Below, piece by piece: positions 35,577 through 44,630 of a stretch of 64,000 nucleotides of DNA; the first letter of the stretch is position 1; every line of letters starts with the position of its first letter. This DNA is from Leucobacter chromiireducens subsp. solipictus (GTDB lineage: Bacteria; Actinomycetota; Actinomycetes; Actinomycetales; Microbacteriaceae): the NCBI RefSeq assembly GCF_016758195.1, contig NZ_QYAC01000002.1, positions 124,001-188,000 on the forward strand, read 5' to 3'. The notes beneath the pieces were generated by a model. It was not told the DNA's origin. It worked only from the letters and a program-made list of their open reading frames with translations, and made no database searches. A program made the position numbers and the translations under genes.

Positions 35577-36776
35577 GTGAAAATAGACAACACGACCACG
35601 GGTGGCGAAGACGTGCGCGACGTCTGCGAAACACTCTGGGTTCAGGCACGTCAACTCGCGGAAAAATCCCACCGCATCGTCGGCAGGTTCCCGCGGCTCG
35701 CGGACGACCCAGACGCTCCCGCGACGGGCATCGAGACGGCGGAGCGCAGCATCCGGCACATCCTCGCGCTCATCTCCGAACGAGCGGACCGAGAGGACCC
35801 GGAGTTCATCGTTCGACTCGGCCGTGCCAGAGCCGAAGCAGGGGTCCCCGTCGATCAGATTCTCGGCGCGCTCAACGCGGACTTCGAGATCGTCTGGCTC
35901 TCGCTGCTGGAGTTTCGCGGAGCCGTCAGCTCGGCGACGGTTGCGCGCATCGGATCCCGCATGTGGCGCAGTGTCGAGAAGTACTCGACCGACCTGCTCG
36001 CGGTCTATAAGGAGCGAGAAGCCGCGCTCAGGGTCGAACTCCAGGCGCAAAGCAACCGCTTTCTCAACGGGCTCGCGACCGGCACGCCGCAGTCGGTCGC
36101 CTCGGTGCGGGGCACCCTCCTCGCGCTCGGGATCTCGCAAACGCACGGCCTCGGAATCGTGGCGAGCCGTGAACAGCTGAACCTCGCCCAACTGCACGCG
36201 CAGGGAGTGCAGTACCTCACCGCCCGGACAGAGGCCGACAACTTCCTCGTGGTCGTCCCGGACACCCGGCTCAGTCAGCTGCTCGCGGCAAACCGGACCG
36301 CCGAGATCGTGTATGAGTCCGCGGTCACGGAGGAGTCGTTGAGATCCACGGTGTTCCTCCTGAACGCAATTCTCCTGCACAGTCAGCAGCTGCCCGGGCA
36401 CCGCACGCTCGACGAGTCCTGGTGGGCAGCGATGGTGCAGGGGCTCGGTGCGGCGGGGGAGCTGGGGGGCCGTCGTGTGCTGCGCGATGTCGCACACGAG
36501 ACCCCGCAAGGCATGCAGCGTCTCGCGGAAACCGTCGACGCGCTCTGGGCATCCTCGGGGGTCTCCGAAGCTGCCCGCTCAATACAGGTGCACCGGAATA
36601 CGTTCGTGAAGCGATGCGAGAAGCTCACCCAGCTCGCGGGCCGTGATCCGAGGATTCCCGGGGAGCTGGCGATGCTGAAGTTCGCGTTTGATCAGTATCG
36701 GCTTCGATCTGAACCGGCGACTCCGCCCGCCCGGGGCGTAATGCACACTATTCCGCACCAAAGATGGGAGAAGTAA
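35577..36776 (+). CDS. PucR-type helix-turn-helix regulator
   Basis: The protein has 399 residues. GTG at 35577 with GGAG 6 nt upstream is preferred over TTG/GTG codons just before it. Architecture: N-terminal RsbT/PucR-like helical region (about 20-150), central domain, C-terminal PucR helix-turn-helix (EAARSIQVHRNTFVKRCEKL). It is divergent from the solute-binding gene and upstream of the arginase-family gene, likely its targets. It is a distant paralogue of the regulator at 14390. Confidence 0.8.
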   Translation: MKIDNTTTGGEDVRDVCETLWVQARQLAEKSHRIVGRFPRLADDPDAPATGIETAERSIRHILALISERADREDPEFIVRLGRARAEAGVPVDQILGALNADFEIVWLSLLEFRGAVSSATVARIGSRMWRSVEKYSTDLLAVYKEREAALRVELQAQSNRFLNGLATGTPQSVASVRGTLLALGISQTHGLGIVASREQLNLAQLHAQGVQYLTARTEADNFLVVVPDTRLSQLLAANRTAEIVYESAVTEESLRSTVFLLNAILLHSQQLPGHRTLDESWWAAMVQGLGAAGELGGRRVLRDVAHETPQGMQRLAETVDALWASSGVSEAARSIQVHRNTFVKRCEKLTQLAGRDPRIPGELAMLKFAFDQYRLRSEPATPPARGVMHTIPHQRWEK

Positions 36777-36866
36777 CGCTGATGTGCGCATAAATTACAC
36801 ATAACGTGTGACTCTCAACGACGTCCGTGCCGCATGGCACTGGCGGCTTACGAACGAGGAGTGCAC

Positions 36867-37778
36867 ATGGGAAACACGAGGAATACGGTCAGGCTGATCG
36901 GCACCCCCTACGGCTACGGCCGCCGGGGGCACATGTTTGGATCAGGCCCCCTGGTCCTCCTCGACGACGAGCAGGTGCCGGCGAGGCTCCGCGAACAGGG
37001 GATCACCCCAGACACCGTGTGGGTCGACGCGGCAGAACCCGAAGAATCGTCGCTGCAACTCCCGCCGGGAAACGAAATGACCTGGTATCTGAATCAGGTT
37101 TACGCGCTACGGGAACGCGTCGCTGAGGCGCGCGACGAGGGCTTTGTCCCCGTGCTCTCGTCCGGAAACTGCAACACCTCGTTAGGGGTGATCGGCGGCA
37201 TCAACGACGAGGGCATTGGCATGCTCTGGCTGGACGCCCATTCCGATGCCTCCACGCCCGAGACCTCGCCGTCGGGATTTTTCGACGGGATGCCCGTATC
37301 GATCATCAACGGACGCTCGTGGAAGGCGCTCCGGGAGGGTATTCCCGGATTCCACACCATCCCGACCGAGCGGATCGTGTCGGTCGGCATGCACGATCTC
37401 GTGCCGGGGCGGTTGGAACCCGTGGGTGCCCTCGTCGACCGCGCCGCCGCAAACACCGCGGGCAGCTGGCGGGCGGCACTGGGAGCGGCCCTGAACGACC
37501 TGAGACAGTTCACCTCTCGGGTGTATCTGCACATTGACACGGACGTTCTCGACACCGAGGTAGCGCGGGTTCAGCCCTGGCCGGTGAGCGGCGGGATGAC
37601 CGATGTGGAAGTGCGCGAAACCATCGAAATGGTCTTTGACGAGTTCGAAGTCATGGCGGTCAACTTCACGGCGTTTGTCGCGGGCCTCGACGACCGGGCA
37701 CCCGGGGTGCTGTCCTCCCTCGTTTCGTACGCGGCCGAACGCGCTCTGCAGCAGCAGCAGCAGGCGAGCGCTCGATAG
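36867..37778 (+). CDS. Arginase/agmatinase/formiminoglutamase-family protein
   Basis: The protein has 303 residues. The ATG at 36867 follows GAGGAG at 5 nt. Ureohydrolase fold motifs are DAHSD (about residue 123) and DTDVLD (about 223), both Mn-binding. The first metal motif, normally GGDHS, is SGNCN (99-103), so the usual His ligand is replaced. A subset of family members carry this GNCN form; their substrates are less clear. The position beside a PotD-like binding protein suggests a guanidino compound. Confidence 0.82.
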   Translation: MGNTRNTVRLIGTPYGYGRRGHMFGSGPLVLLDDEQVPARLREQGITPDTVWVDAAEPEESSLQLPPGNEMTWYLNQVYALRERVAEARDEGFVPVLSSGNCNTSLGVIGGINDEGIGMLWLDAHSDASTPETSPSGFFDGMPVSIINGRSWKALREGIPGFHTIPTERIVSVGMHDLVPGRLEPVGALVDRAAANTAGSWRAALGAALNDLRQFTSRVYLHIDTDVLDTEVARVQPWPVSGGMTDVEVRETIEMVFDEFEVMAVNFTAFVAGLDDRAPGVLSSLVSYAAERALQQQQQASAR

Positions 37779-37832
37779 CTGGCGCCTGACGCGACCGCCG
37801 CCGACCTCGCGCGCCGGGCGCGCACAAACAAC

Positions 37833-37864
37833 GAATCCCCCGTCGCTTTCGCGACGGGGGATTC
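37833..37864. terminator. Bidirectional terminator
   Basis: A perfect 14-bp stem GAATCCCCCGTCGC / GCGACGGGGGATTC with a TTTC loop lies between the arginase-family gene and the tRNA fragment. The minus-strand side is followed by a T-rich run, as expected for a tRNA terminator. Confidence 0.8.
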
Positions 37865-37874
37865 AGATACTGTG

Positions 37875-37915
37875 TGCGCCCCGAGGGATTCGAACCCCCG
37901 ACCTTCTGATCTGGA
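37875..37915 (-). other. 3' half of a tRNA gene (tRNA-Arg-like), probable integration site
   Basis: Read on the minus strand, this is a complete T-arm (GGGGG-TTCGAAT-CCCTC), variable loop AGGTC, acceptor strand GGGGCGC and discriminator A, preceded by TCAGA of the anticodon stem. The ATCAGAAGG sequence is typical of actinobacterial tRNA-Arg. No D-arm or 5' acceptor strand is present upstream. A truncated tRNA 3' end beside an integrase gene is the standard trace of integration into a tRNA. Isotype is uncertain because the anticodon loop is at the breakpoint. Confidence 0.65.
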
Positions 37916-38184
37916 GTCTGCCATAGCCCTCCTGAATGACGATCTGGTCAGCGACCTGAGTGCACTTCAAGTTGTATGGGAAGCGACCTCGGTGATCGAG
38001 CGCCATCTCATAGAGCTTATATGCCGTCCTCAACCTGAAGGACGGTAAAACGAAGGGGTTGACCACTGTGATCGATCCTTCGGCATTTCCACTATCGTTG
38101 ACATGCGGATCAAAGGAGATCTATATCAATTAGAAGTCTCCAAGTTAGGAGCAAACGTGTAGTCGCACCACAGAAGGAGGAGGC

Positions 38185-39213
38185 GTGGACGATCCGCGTG
38201 CTCTGCCAGTGCCGGCAGCCTGGAGGGAACCCATCAAGAGCTTTCTCGAATACTCTCGAGCAATCGGGCGAAGGCCGGAGACAGTACGGACCTTCCGTGA
38301 ACGTATGGAGAACCTTGCTCGGTCCGCCGCAGTTGAACCGTTCTCGTTTGATCGGGCCGCCCTAATCAAATTTTTGGCGGCTAGGGCTCACTGGTCAAAT
38401 GAGACTCGAAGAGCGCGACTTCAGACGTTCCGGGTTTTCTGGGAATGGGCGATCAAAGAAGGGCGAACATCGATCAACCCGGTAACGGGTCTGCCGCGAG
38501 TGCCTATGGCTCGTCCGAACCCCTCCCCGGTGCCCTATCGCGTCTACCTTTCGACGCTCCTCCTCGTCGACCGGCGTACCCGCCTAATCCTCCGTCTGGC
38601 TGGGGAAATGGGGCTCCGGCGGGGAGAAATTGCGATCATCGCCCCCGAACTGGACCTTTTCAGCAACGAGGAGGGCTGGTGGCTGACCGTTCACGGCAAG
38701 GGTGGGAAGATCCGTATCGCCCCAGTACCTGAGGCGCTGGTGCATGAGGTCACCGACTTTGCCGGCAGTAATCACTGGCTGTTTCCAGGGAACAGGGACG
38801 GGCACCTCTCACCGCGCTATGTGTCGGTGTTGGCGAACGCTGCCCTCGAAGGGAACTGGACCATACATAAGCTGCGCCACCTCTTCGCGAAGCGGACCTA
38901 CCAGATCTCGCGCGACATATACGCAGTGCAAGCCCTTCTTGGGCATGCTTCTCCCGTAACGACTCAGCAATACGTACCAGTCGAAGACTGCTACTTAGGT
39001 GAGATCGTGAACACGGTATCGGCCAAATCATTCAACATCGAGCTTGATGATAAGTTCCGAACTCGTGCCCAGAGCGTCATCACCATCGATTTCAATACGA
39101 TCACCCCGACCGAAGCAATGCTGCTGGTGCTGCGATTGAGTGAACGAGCAGTTGGAGCAGACTACGGCTACCCCGTTCCCACACGACTTCAGGTGTATCG
39201 TCGCGCGAGCTAG
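38185..39213 (+). CDS. Tyrosine recombinase/integrase
   Basis: The protein has 342 residues. GTG start directly after a strong GAAGGAGGAGG. The N-terminal SAM-like core-binding domain spans about 10-100. The catalytic domain carries Arg in GLRRGE (about 153), H-x-L-R-H at 228-232, His in LLGHASPVTTQQY and the Tyr nucleophile at its end. A C-terminal extension of about 60 residues is present. It sits 270 bp from the tRNA fragment, so it is probably the integrase of the element that entered there. Confidence 0.9.
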   Translation: MDDPRALPVPAAWREPIKSFLEYSRAIGRRPETVRTFRERMENLARSAAVEPFSFDRAALIKFLAARAHWSNETRRARLQTFRVFWEWAIKEGRTSINPVTGLPRVPMARPNPSPVPYRVYLSTLLLVDRRTRLILRLAGEMGLRRGEIAIIAPELDLFSNEEGWWLTVHGKGGKIRIAPVPEALVHEVTDFAGSNHWLFPGNRDGHLSPRYVSVLANAALEGNWTIHKLRHLFAKRTYQISRDIYAVQALLGHASPVTTQQYVPVEDCYLGEIVNTVSAKSFNIELDDKFRTRAQSVITIDFNTITPTEAMLLVLRLSERAVGADYGYPVPTRLQVYRRAS

Positions 39214-39725
39214 GGTGTGTTTCGTAAAAGGTTGAGCGAGACAATCATCCCGTTGAGTGCGACCGCGGCCCGGTACGCGATCGCGAGTTCGTCGTACCGG
39301 GCAGCCAGCCCCCACCACTGCTTCAACCTGCAGTAGTCCCGCTCGATCATGTTCCGGCCCCGATAGTTCATCGCATCAAACTTGGGCGGCCTGCCGCCCT
39401 TGCTGCCGCGACGTTTCCGGTTGGCCTGCTGATCGCTTGGCTCGGGAATGACTGCCTAGATCCGGTCCGCGCGCAGGTAGTCACGGTTCTTGCGTGATGA
39501 GCACGCCTCGTCGCCCAGGGTCGTCCCTGGCCGCGTGTGGCACCCGATGCGCAATCGCTACATCAACGTAACGAACATCGGCGGGTCCCCCATCCTGACA
39601 GGCCGAAAACATAGTCACCAGCGGCAGGCCACGCCCCTCGGCGAGCTGGTGCGTTTTCGTCGACAGGCCACCGCTGGAGCGGCCGACCGCATAATCGCAT
39701 GGGTCGGTCAGCAGGCTTTGTGGTC
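39214..39725 (-). pseudogene. IS5-type transposase relic
   Basis: In two frames on the minus strand: GRSSGGLSTKTHQLAEGRGL (near 39630-39690), then after a stop and frameshifts the C-terminal signature NMIERDYCRLKQWWGLAARY ending in LLRNTP at 39214. These are the hallmarks of IS5-family DDE transposases. The N-terminal part and one end are missing. The sequence GTGTGTTTCGTAAAAGG at about 39214-39232 may be a surviving terminus. Confidence 0.75.
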
Positions 39726-40473
39726 CTATGTATCCCTGTTAAGGCGCGTCACGTTCGTCGCGCACTGATGGGCGCGAGCGATCGAGGAGTCCACCGATAC
39801 TGGCCGATTCGCCAGGCCCTCACAATCAGCGAGCTGATGGAGTCGGCACTGCACCTCTTGGTGCTTTGTGTCGGCGTGGACGATGACCACGTGGCCTTCC
39901 AAAGGTCCCTCACGCTCCCCGCGCGTCGCTATCGGCCTGTCCTCTGAGTCTGACGACGATCGCGGTCGTGAAAGCCGCGGGCGCGTTCCCCAACTGCCTG
40001 CAGCCCGCCGTCGCGTACGTGCGTGCCGGCGTCGTCCTCACGGCTCTCCGCCCCAAGGGTGCACAGACCCCGCTTGCCTTGTTTGAGCCGCAGTTCTAGT
40101 GGCGCCGCATCGGGGGAAACCCTCGACTCGATCCCACAGAAGCTCGGCCCTGGCGCGATCGGTGTCGGGCGCGGCGGGATGCAGGGCGCACCGGTGTGGA
40201 ACATGCGCCGGGAGAAGCTCTCACGCCGCGCTACCACGAACAGGGGCGAATCCTGCGAGGAGCGGGCATGAAGATCGGATCCAGCAGCGACTTCGGTGAA
40301 TAGCACTCCCGCTACGATGCCGCCCACGCCGAACATGTCATCCGCGAGCTCGACGAACAATACGCGCGTGGCGAGATCGAACGCCATACCTACCTTGAGA
40401 AGAAGCGCGGCCTCGTCCGCCTGTTCCTGAAAGCCACGACTGAACCGAAGTGCCGGCACCGGCGCACCGAGAA
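39726..40473. other. Decayed mobile-region sequence
   Basis: No intact gene. Short open frames on both strands lack recognisable domains. The right end holds a separate SHOCT-like fragment. Probably residue of insertion elements and passenger genes. Confidence 0.5.
40268..40459 (+). pseudogene. Fragment of a small protein with SHOCT-like tail
   Basis: One frame starting at ATG 40268 reads MKIGSSSDFGE, an in-frame TAG, then HVIRELDEQYARGEIERHTY and LEKKRGLVRLFLKATTEP. The G-E-I-x-x-x-x-Y-x-x-K-K pattern is that of short C-terminal (SHOCT) domains. The internal stop marks it as decayed. Confidence 0.45.
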
Positions 40474-41139
40474 CTACGATGGTGATGAGGCTGGTTCGAT
40501 GAGTTCTGGTCCGTCCCCGTGGAATGGCTTGACTGTGTGTTCGCAGAGTTGCTCGGAGATCGGGATTGATGCTTTCGATACGGCATCCAGGAGGAGTTGA
40601 TCGCCCACGGTGTCGGGGTCGAGCCAGCCGAGTAGAAAGCCGTCGCTCATGCGTACGGGCATTCGAACATGCAGCGACTTCATCATGCCGGTGGAGGTGC
40701 GGGTGAGGATCCTAACGGTGAGGCACCAGCCCTCGCCGATTATCGCGGCGGGTTGACGCCACCAGGAGTAGAGCCCGGCCAATGGCAAGATCGGGTTGGG
40801 GTCGAAGAACGCGTGGGACGCGCGGGAGCTCTTCGGGCCGCTCCACCTATAGAAGCCGGCGCCGGGGTTGAGGCGGCGCTGCGGTTTCAGGACGATATAC
40901 AAGGCGTTGAGAGCAATCTGCTCGGAGCGTGCGTTGAGGGTCGGGAACTTGAAGGTGGTGCTTGCCGACCATGGTGCGACCAACGACCACGGGACAAGTC
41001 CGAAACTCTTCACCGCGTAGTTCTGGGAGGTGAACGTGATGGGGATTTGGTGCGTCGGCTTCACGTTCCATGAAGCCTGATAATCGTCCGGTCGTCCCGT
41101 CAAGCAGTGTGACAATCCCCCGCTGCCCGACATGTCCAT
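40474..41139 (-). CDS. Degenerate SOS-response-associated peptidase (SRAP/YedK-like)
   Basis: The protein has 221 residues. SRAP family landmarks are SWNVKPTHQIPI, TLNARSEQI, GFYRWSG, LAGLYSWW and HVRMPV. Intact family members begin MCG with catalytic Cys2, and have Glu in GFYEW. Here the N-terminus has no Cys2 and the Glu is Arg, while the NAR Asn and the His of HxRMP remain. DNA-protein crosslinking at abasic sites should therefore be lost. It is either a pseudoenzyme or a decaying gene in this mobile region. Confidence 0.65.
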   Translation of the reverse strand: MDMSGSGGLSHCLTGRPDDYQASWNVKPTHQIPITFTSQNYAVKSFGLVPWSLVAPWSASTTFKFPTLNARSEQIALNALYIVLKPQRRLNPGAGFYRWSGPKSSRASHAFFDPNPILPLAGLYSWWRQPAAIIGEGWCLTVRILTRTSTGMMKSLHVRMPVRMSDGFLLGWLDPDTVGDQLLLDAVSKASIPISEQLCEHTVKPFHGDGPELIEPASSPS

Positions 41140-41232
41140 GTTCTCGTCGTGGTCGACGATGACTCTCGCGCAAATGCTCCCAGGTTACGAGTCTTAAAAT
41201 GGAGGAACTTTGCGGCCCGAAAAACGTGGACT

Positions 41233-43092
41233 ATGATCAATTTTATGCGTCGTGTGTCTAGTGGCCGTAGTGCCGCCTCGTTTATTGCTGCTGTCGGTCT
41301 GGTGCTGGGCGGTGTCGTCATCGGGGCTGCCCCGGCGAGTGCCGCGCCTGTGTGTGAGAGCGATGCGGGGGTGACGACGTGCGAGTTCACGTACACCGGT
41401 GCGAATGAGCAGTGGACGGTGCCAGGCGGGGTCACCACCATCACAGCCGACGTATACGGGGCGCAGGGTGGGTCCTTTGGTAAAGATTTCACAATGGGCG
41501 GGTTCGGGGGGCGCGCGACATCGCCATTGCCGGTGACACCGGGTGAGGTGATCACGCTCGCTGTCGGAGGCGCAGGCGGAAGCGTGGTGGGGGGATGCCA
41601 CTCGCCCGGTGTCCCTTTTGGTGGATTCAACGGCGGTGGGGCGGGTGCAGCCTACGTGAAATGTCCGGATGGGGCCGGTGGTGGTGGCGCGAGCGATATC
41701 CGGCTCGGGGGTGCCGAGATCGAGGATCGGGTCTTGATCGCCGGCGGCGGTGGCGGCTCCGTGAATCAGAGGAGTTCGTCAGTGCCGCATAATGGCGGTG
41801 CAGGCGGCGGCTTGGTGGGTGGAACTGGCATACCTGCTGCTCGTGGTGGGGGCGCTGGCGGTACACAGGACAGTGGCGGCGCGAACGGGCTCGGAGGCAA
41901 CGGCTTCGGCAGTGGCGGTGGCGGGGGTGGCGGCTACTTCGGCGGTGAGGGCGGCATCACGAAAGTATGGGACGACTACCCCAGTGGCGGTGGTGGTTCA
42001 GGGTATGGTCCCGCCGGCACGGTGTTCGAGACGGGTGTGCACGCGGGAAACGGGCTGATCCAGATCAGTTTCGCGGATACTGCGACGACAACCCAGGTGG
42101 TGCCGTCCGCGACATCGATCACTGCCGGTGAAGCGATCGACCTCACAGCCACGGTAGCCGATGCTCGGGGCGCTGACTTGTCGGGCACGGTGGAGTTCTT
42201 CTCCGGCAGCGATAGCCTCGGCACCGCGCCCGGCGACAGTGCAGGCAACGCGAACCTGCTGGCGGTGTCGCTTCCGGTGGGCGAACACGAGGTCACAGCA
42301 ACCTATTCAGGGAACGACGATGTCGCCCCGTCGACGTCGGAGCCAGTCACGGTGGCGGTTGCGCAAATCGTGACAAGCACGACACTTGATGCGAACCCAA
42401 CGCCTGGTGTCTATGGTGAAGAAGTGGTCCTGACTGCCTCTATCGATCACGCGACCGGGACAGGCGAAGTGGACTTCATCGCCGATGGTCACTCGCTCGG
42501 CGTGGTGTCGTTGAGCGATGGCACGGCTTCGCTCCCGGTCTCTGGACTACTGGCTGGGGACTATGAGATCACGGCGGAGTACTCGGGCGACGAGAACCAC
42601 ACCGGATCGACCTCCGATCCGGTGACCGTGACTGTGTCGCAGGCGGCCACGACCACGCAACTGACCATCCAACCTGAAACAGTGACGGTGGGTGGCGCAG
42701 TCGAGCTGACCGCGACGGTACTCGGTGGCGACCCGACAGGGGATGTAGACTTCTTCGCCGACGGCCAGTCCCTAGGCGTTGCATCTCTTGTTGACGGGAC
42801 GGCCCGGATCGCAGTCTCCGACCTGCCGGCTGGCACGCACCATCTCTCGGCCGAATACTCCGGCGACGAAAACCATGCCCCTTCAGTTACGGTCACTTCG
42901 ACGTTCACGGTAGAAGCCAAGGCCGTCGAACCAGGCCCGGGTAAGGACGAAACTGGGGCTGCTCGACGTGATACAGCAGATGCCAAGCTCGCCAGTACCG
43001 GCAGTTCGGGCATGTTTTGGATGCTTGCAACCGGAACCGTCATCGCCGGAGCAGGAGTTCTCCTGATGTGCCGCACATCAAAGCGAGCCTGA
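41233..43092 (+). CDS. Glycine-rich wall-anchored surface protein with three Ig-like repeats
   Basis: The protein has 619 residues; a start at 41245 is also possible and neither has a good ribosome binding site. The signal peptide ends ASA-APVC. Residues about 45-275 form a glycine-rich domain (GGGGASDIRLGG, FGSGGGGGGGYFGGEGG) of the type found next to receptor-like or adhesin proteins. Three Ig-like domains of about 95 residues follow (TVEFFSGSDSLG, VDFIADGHSLG, VDFFADGQSLG, each with YSG(D/N)). LASTG at 586-590, a helix and a basic tail form the sortase signal. It lies within mobile-element debris, so it is likely acquired cargo. Confidence 0.85.
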   Translation: MINFMRRVSSGRSAASFIAAVGLVLGGVVIGAAPASAAPVCESDAGVTTCEFTYTGANEQWTVPGGVTTITADVYGAQGGSFGKDFTMGGFGGRATSPLPVTPGEVITLAVGGAGGSVVGGCHSPGVPFGGFNGGGAGAAYVKCPDGAGGGGASDIRLGGAEIEDRVLIAGGGGGSVNQRSSSVPHNGGAGGGLVGGTGIPAARGGGAGGTQDSGGANGLGGNGFGSGGGGGGGYFGGEGGITKVWDDYPSGGGGSGYGPAGTVFETGVHAGNGLIQISFADTATTTQVVPSATSITAGEAIDLTATVADARGADLSGTVEFFSGSDSLGTAPGDSAGNANLLAVSLPVGEHEVTATYSGNDDVAPSTSEPVTVAVAQIVTSTTLDANPTPGVYGEEVVLTASIDHATGTGEVDFIADGHSLGVVSLSDGTASLPVSGLLAGDYEITAEYSGDENHTGSTSDPVTVTVSQAATTTQLTIQPETVTVGGAVELTATVLGGDPTGDVDFFADGQSLGVASLVDGTARIAVSDLPAGTHHLSAEYSGDENHAPSVTVTSTFTVEAKAVEPGPGKDETGAARRDTADAKLASTGSSGMFWMLATGTVIAGAGVLLMCRTSKRA

Positions 43093-43107
43093 CCTTCCTT
43101 GGAAGCA

Positions 43108-43137
43108 AAGTGCCCCCGCTCTTCAGCGGGGGCACTT
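43108..43137. terminator. Terminator after glycine-rich surface protein
   Basis: A perfect 13-bp stem AAGTGCCCCCGCT / AGCGGGGGCACTT with a CTTC tetraloop and TCTATGTG following lies 15 bp past the stop. Confidence 0.85.
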
Positions 43138-43151
43138 CTATGTGAGGCGGG

Positions 43152-43356
43152 AGTGTCACTAGGGGTTCTCATTGTCGTCGGGTTCGACGCCGGGGTCTGC
43201 GAGGAACTCGATGAACATGGCCGACGTTGCGTCATGGTTATCGATCCACCATTTCGCCCGCCCGATCTTTCGGGCGGGGTCGCGGACCTGGCTTTCAAGA
43301 TCGTCCTCGCTGTGATCGCCTTCCTAAACGATGCCGGTGTAAGCGTCGCGGAGGAG
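43152..43356 (-). pseudogene. Truncated copy of the protein encoded at 63484-63978
   Basis: On the minus strand a frame reads LLRDAYTGIV, an in-frame TAG, EGDHSEDDLESQVRDPARKI, GRAKWWIDNHDATSAMFIEF, LADPGVEPDDNENP. It aligns with the C-terminal half of the 164-residue protein at 63484 (LAKWWIDNREATPGMLVDLL). The N-terminal part is missing, cut by the IS3-type element at about 43359. Confidence 0.7.
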
Positions 43357-43425
43357 GAGGGGTCTGATGCACGTTTAGGTGACATTCAATGTGGCTAGTT
43401 TCTGCTGGCCTGGAAGGATGAACCT

Positions 43426-43734
43426 ATGCCCCCTCGTTACCCCAAAGAGTTTCGCGACGACGTCGTGAGGATCGCGTTGGATCGCGGCCCCGAGATCACA
43501 CTCGCGCAGATCGCGAAAGACTTCGGAATCCACGTCGGCACGCTCGACAAATGGCTCCGAGAAGAACGCGTCGAACAGAGCCAGAAACCCGGTGTTACGC
43601 GTTCAGAGAGTGCTGAGCTGCGTGAGCTTCGCAAACGGAACAAGCTTCTCGAACAAGAAGTCGAGGTGCTCCGTCGTGCGGCCGCGTATCTTTCGCAGGC
43701 GCACTTGCCGGGAAAAGGCTCTACCCGCTCGTGA
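43426..43734 (+). CDS. IS3-family transposase OrfA
   Basis: The protein has 102 residues. The N-terminal helix-turn-helix (EITLAQIAKDFGIHVGTLDKW) is followed by a leucine-zipper coiled coil (ELRELRKRNKLLEQEVEVLR). It overlaps orfB by 4 nt, the usual IS3 arrangement where OrfAB is made by frameshifting. Confidence 0.9.
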   Translation: MPPRYPKEFRDDVVRIALDRGPEITLAQIAKDFGIHVGTLDKWLREERVEQSQKPGVTRSESAELRELRKRNKLLEQEVEVLRRAAAYLSQAHLPGKGSTRS

Positions 43735-44599
43735 AAGAGCTCGCCTGTGACGGGATCCCCGTCCAGGTGTCGTGCCGGGTCTTGAAGCTTTCCCGCCAGC
43801 CTTACTACCGCTGGCTCCGCAGCCCAGTGACCGCGCGTGACCTCACGCAGGCGTATCGAGCGAACGTGCTCCACGACGCTCACCTTGAAGACCCCGAGTT
43901 CGGGTACCGGTTCCTCGCAGACGAAGCCAAAACTCTTGGCGAGCCAATGTGTGACCGGACTGCATGGCGGCTCTGCCGAGACCAGGGCTGGCGGTCAGTG
44001 TTCGGGAAGAAGAAGGCACGAGGGAAGGGCAGAAAGCCCGGGCCACCCGTGCACGACGACCTGGTACAACGAGAGTTTGCAGCAGCTGCGCCGAACGAGT
44101 TATGGCTTTCGGACATCACCGAGCATTGGACTGGTGAAGGCAAGCTCTACCTGTGCGCGGTGAAAGACGTGTGGTCGAACAGGATCGTGGGTTACTCCAT
44201 CGACTCGCAAATGACCTCCGCGCTTGCGGTGACCGCGTTGAATAACGCCGTGCTTCGCCGCGGTGACGTCGCGGGGTGTGTGCTGCACACGGATCGTGGA
44301 TCGCAGTTTCGAAGCCGGAAACTCCAGCGCGCGCTCACCTGTCATGGCATGGCATGGCCGGTTCGATGGGTCGCGTCGGTGCTGCAGGTGACAACGCTGC
44401 GATGGAGTCGTTCTTCAGCCTGCTCCAGAAGAACGTCCTGAACCGCAAGACCTGGGCCACCCGGGACGAGCTCCGATTAGCGATCGTGACTTGGATCGAG
44501 CGCACCTACCATCGACGGCGCAGGCAAGCACGGCTGGGTCGATTGACGCCGGTGGAGTACGAGGCCATCATGAACAAACAGGTCGCACTCGCTGCCTGA
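43731..44599 (+). pseudogene. IS3-family transposase OrfB, frameshifted
   Basis: The DDE core is split. The first frame (43731-44441) carries the HTH_21-like start, first Asp (LWLSDITEHW) and second Asp (LHTDRGSQFRS). The catalytic Glu (NAAMESFFSLLQKN) lies in another frame that ends at 44599. The break is at about 44340-44357, where ATGGC occurs three times in tandem (CATGGCATGGCATGGCC); one extra 5-bp copy explains the shift. Without the Glu the transposase is inactive unless the repeat slips back. Confidence 0.85.
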
Positions 44600-44630
44600 C
44601 CAAACTGTCACCTAAACGTGCATCAGACCC

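Noticed and set aside
37875-37945. Complete tRNA gene
   Set aside because: T-arm and 3' acceptor are good, but no D-arm or 5' acceptor strand pairs with them; only the 3' half is present.
43099-43398. Plus-strand small ORF between the surface protein and the insertion element
   Set aside because: It is the shadow of the decayed minus-strand relative of the 63484 gene and overlaps the terminator and the element end.
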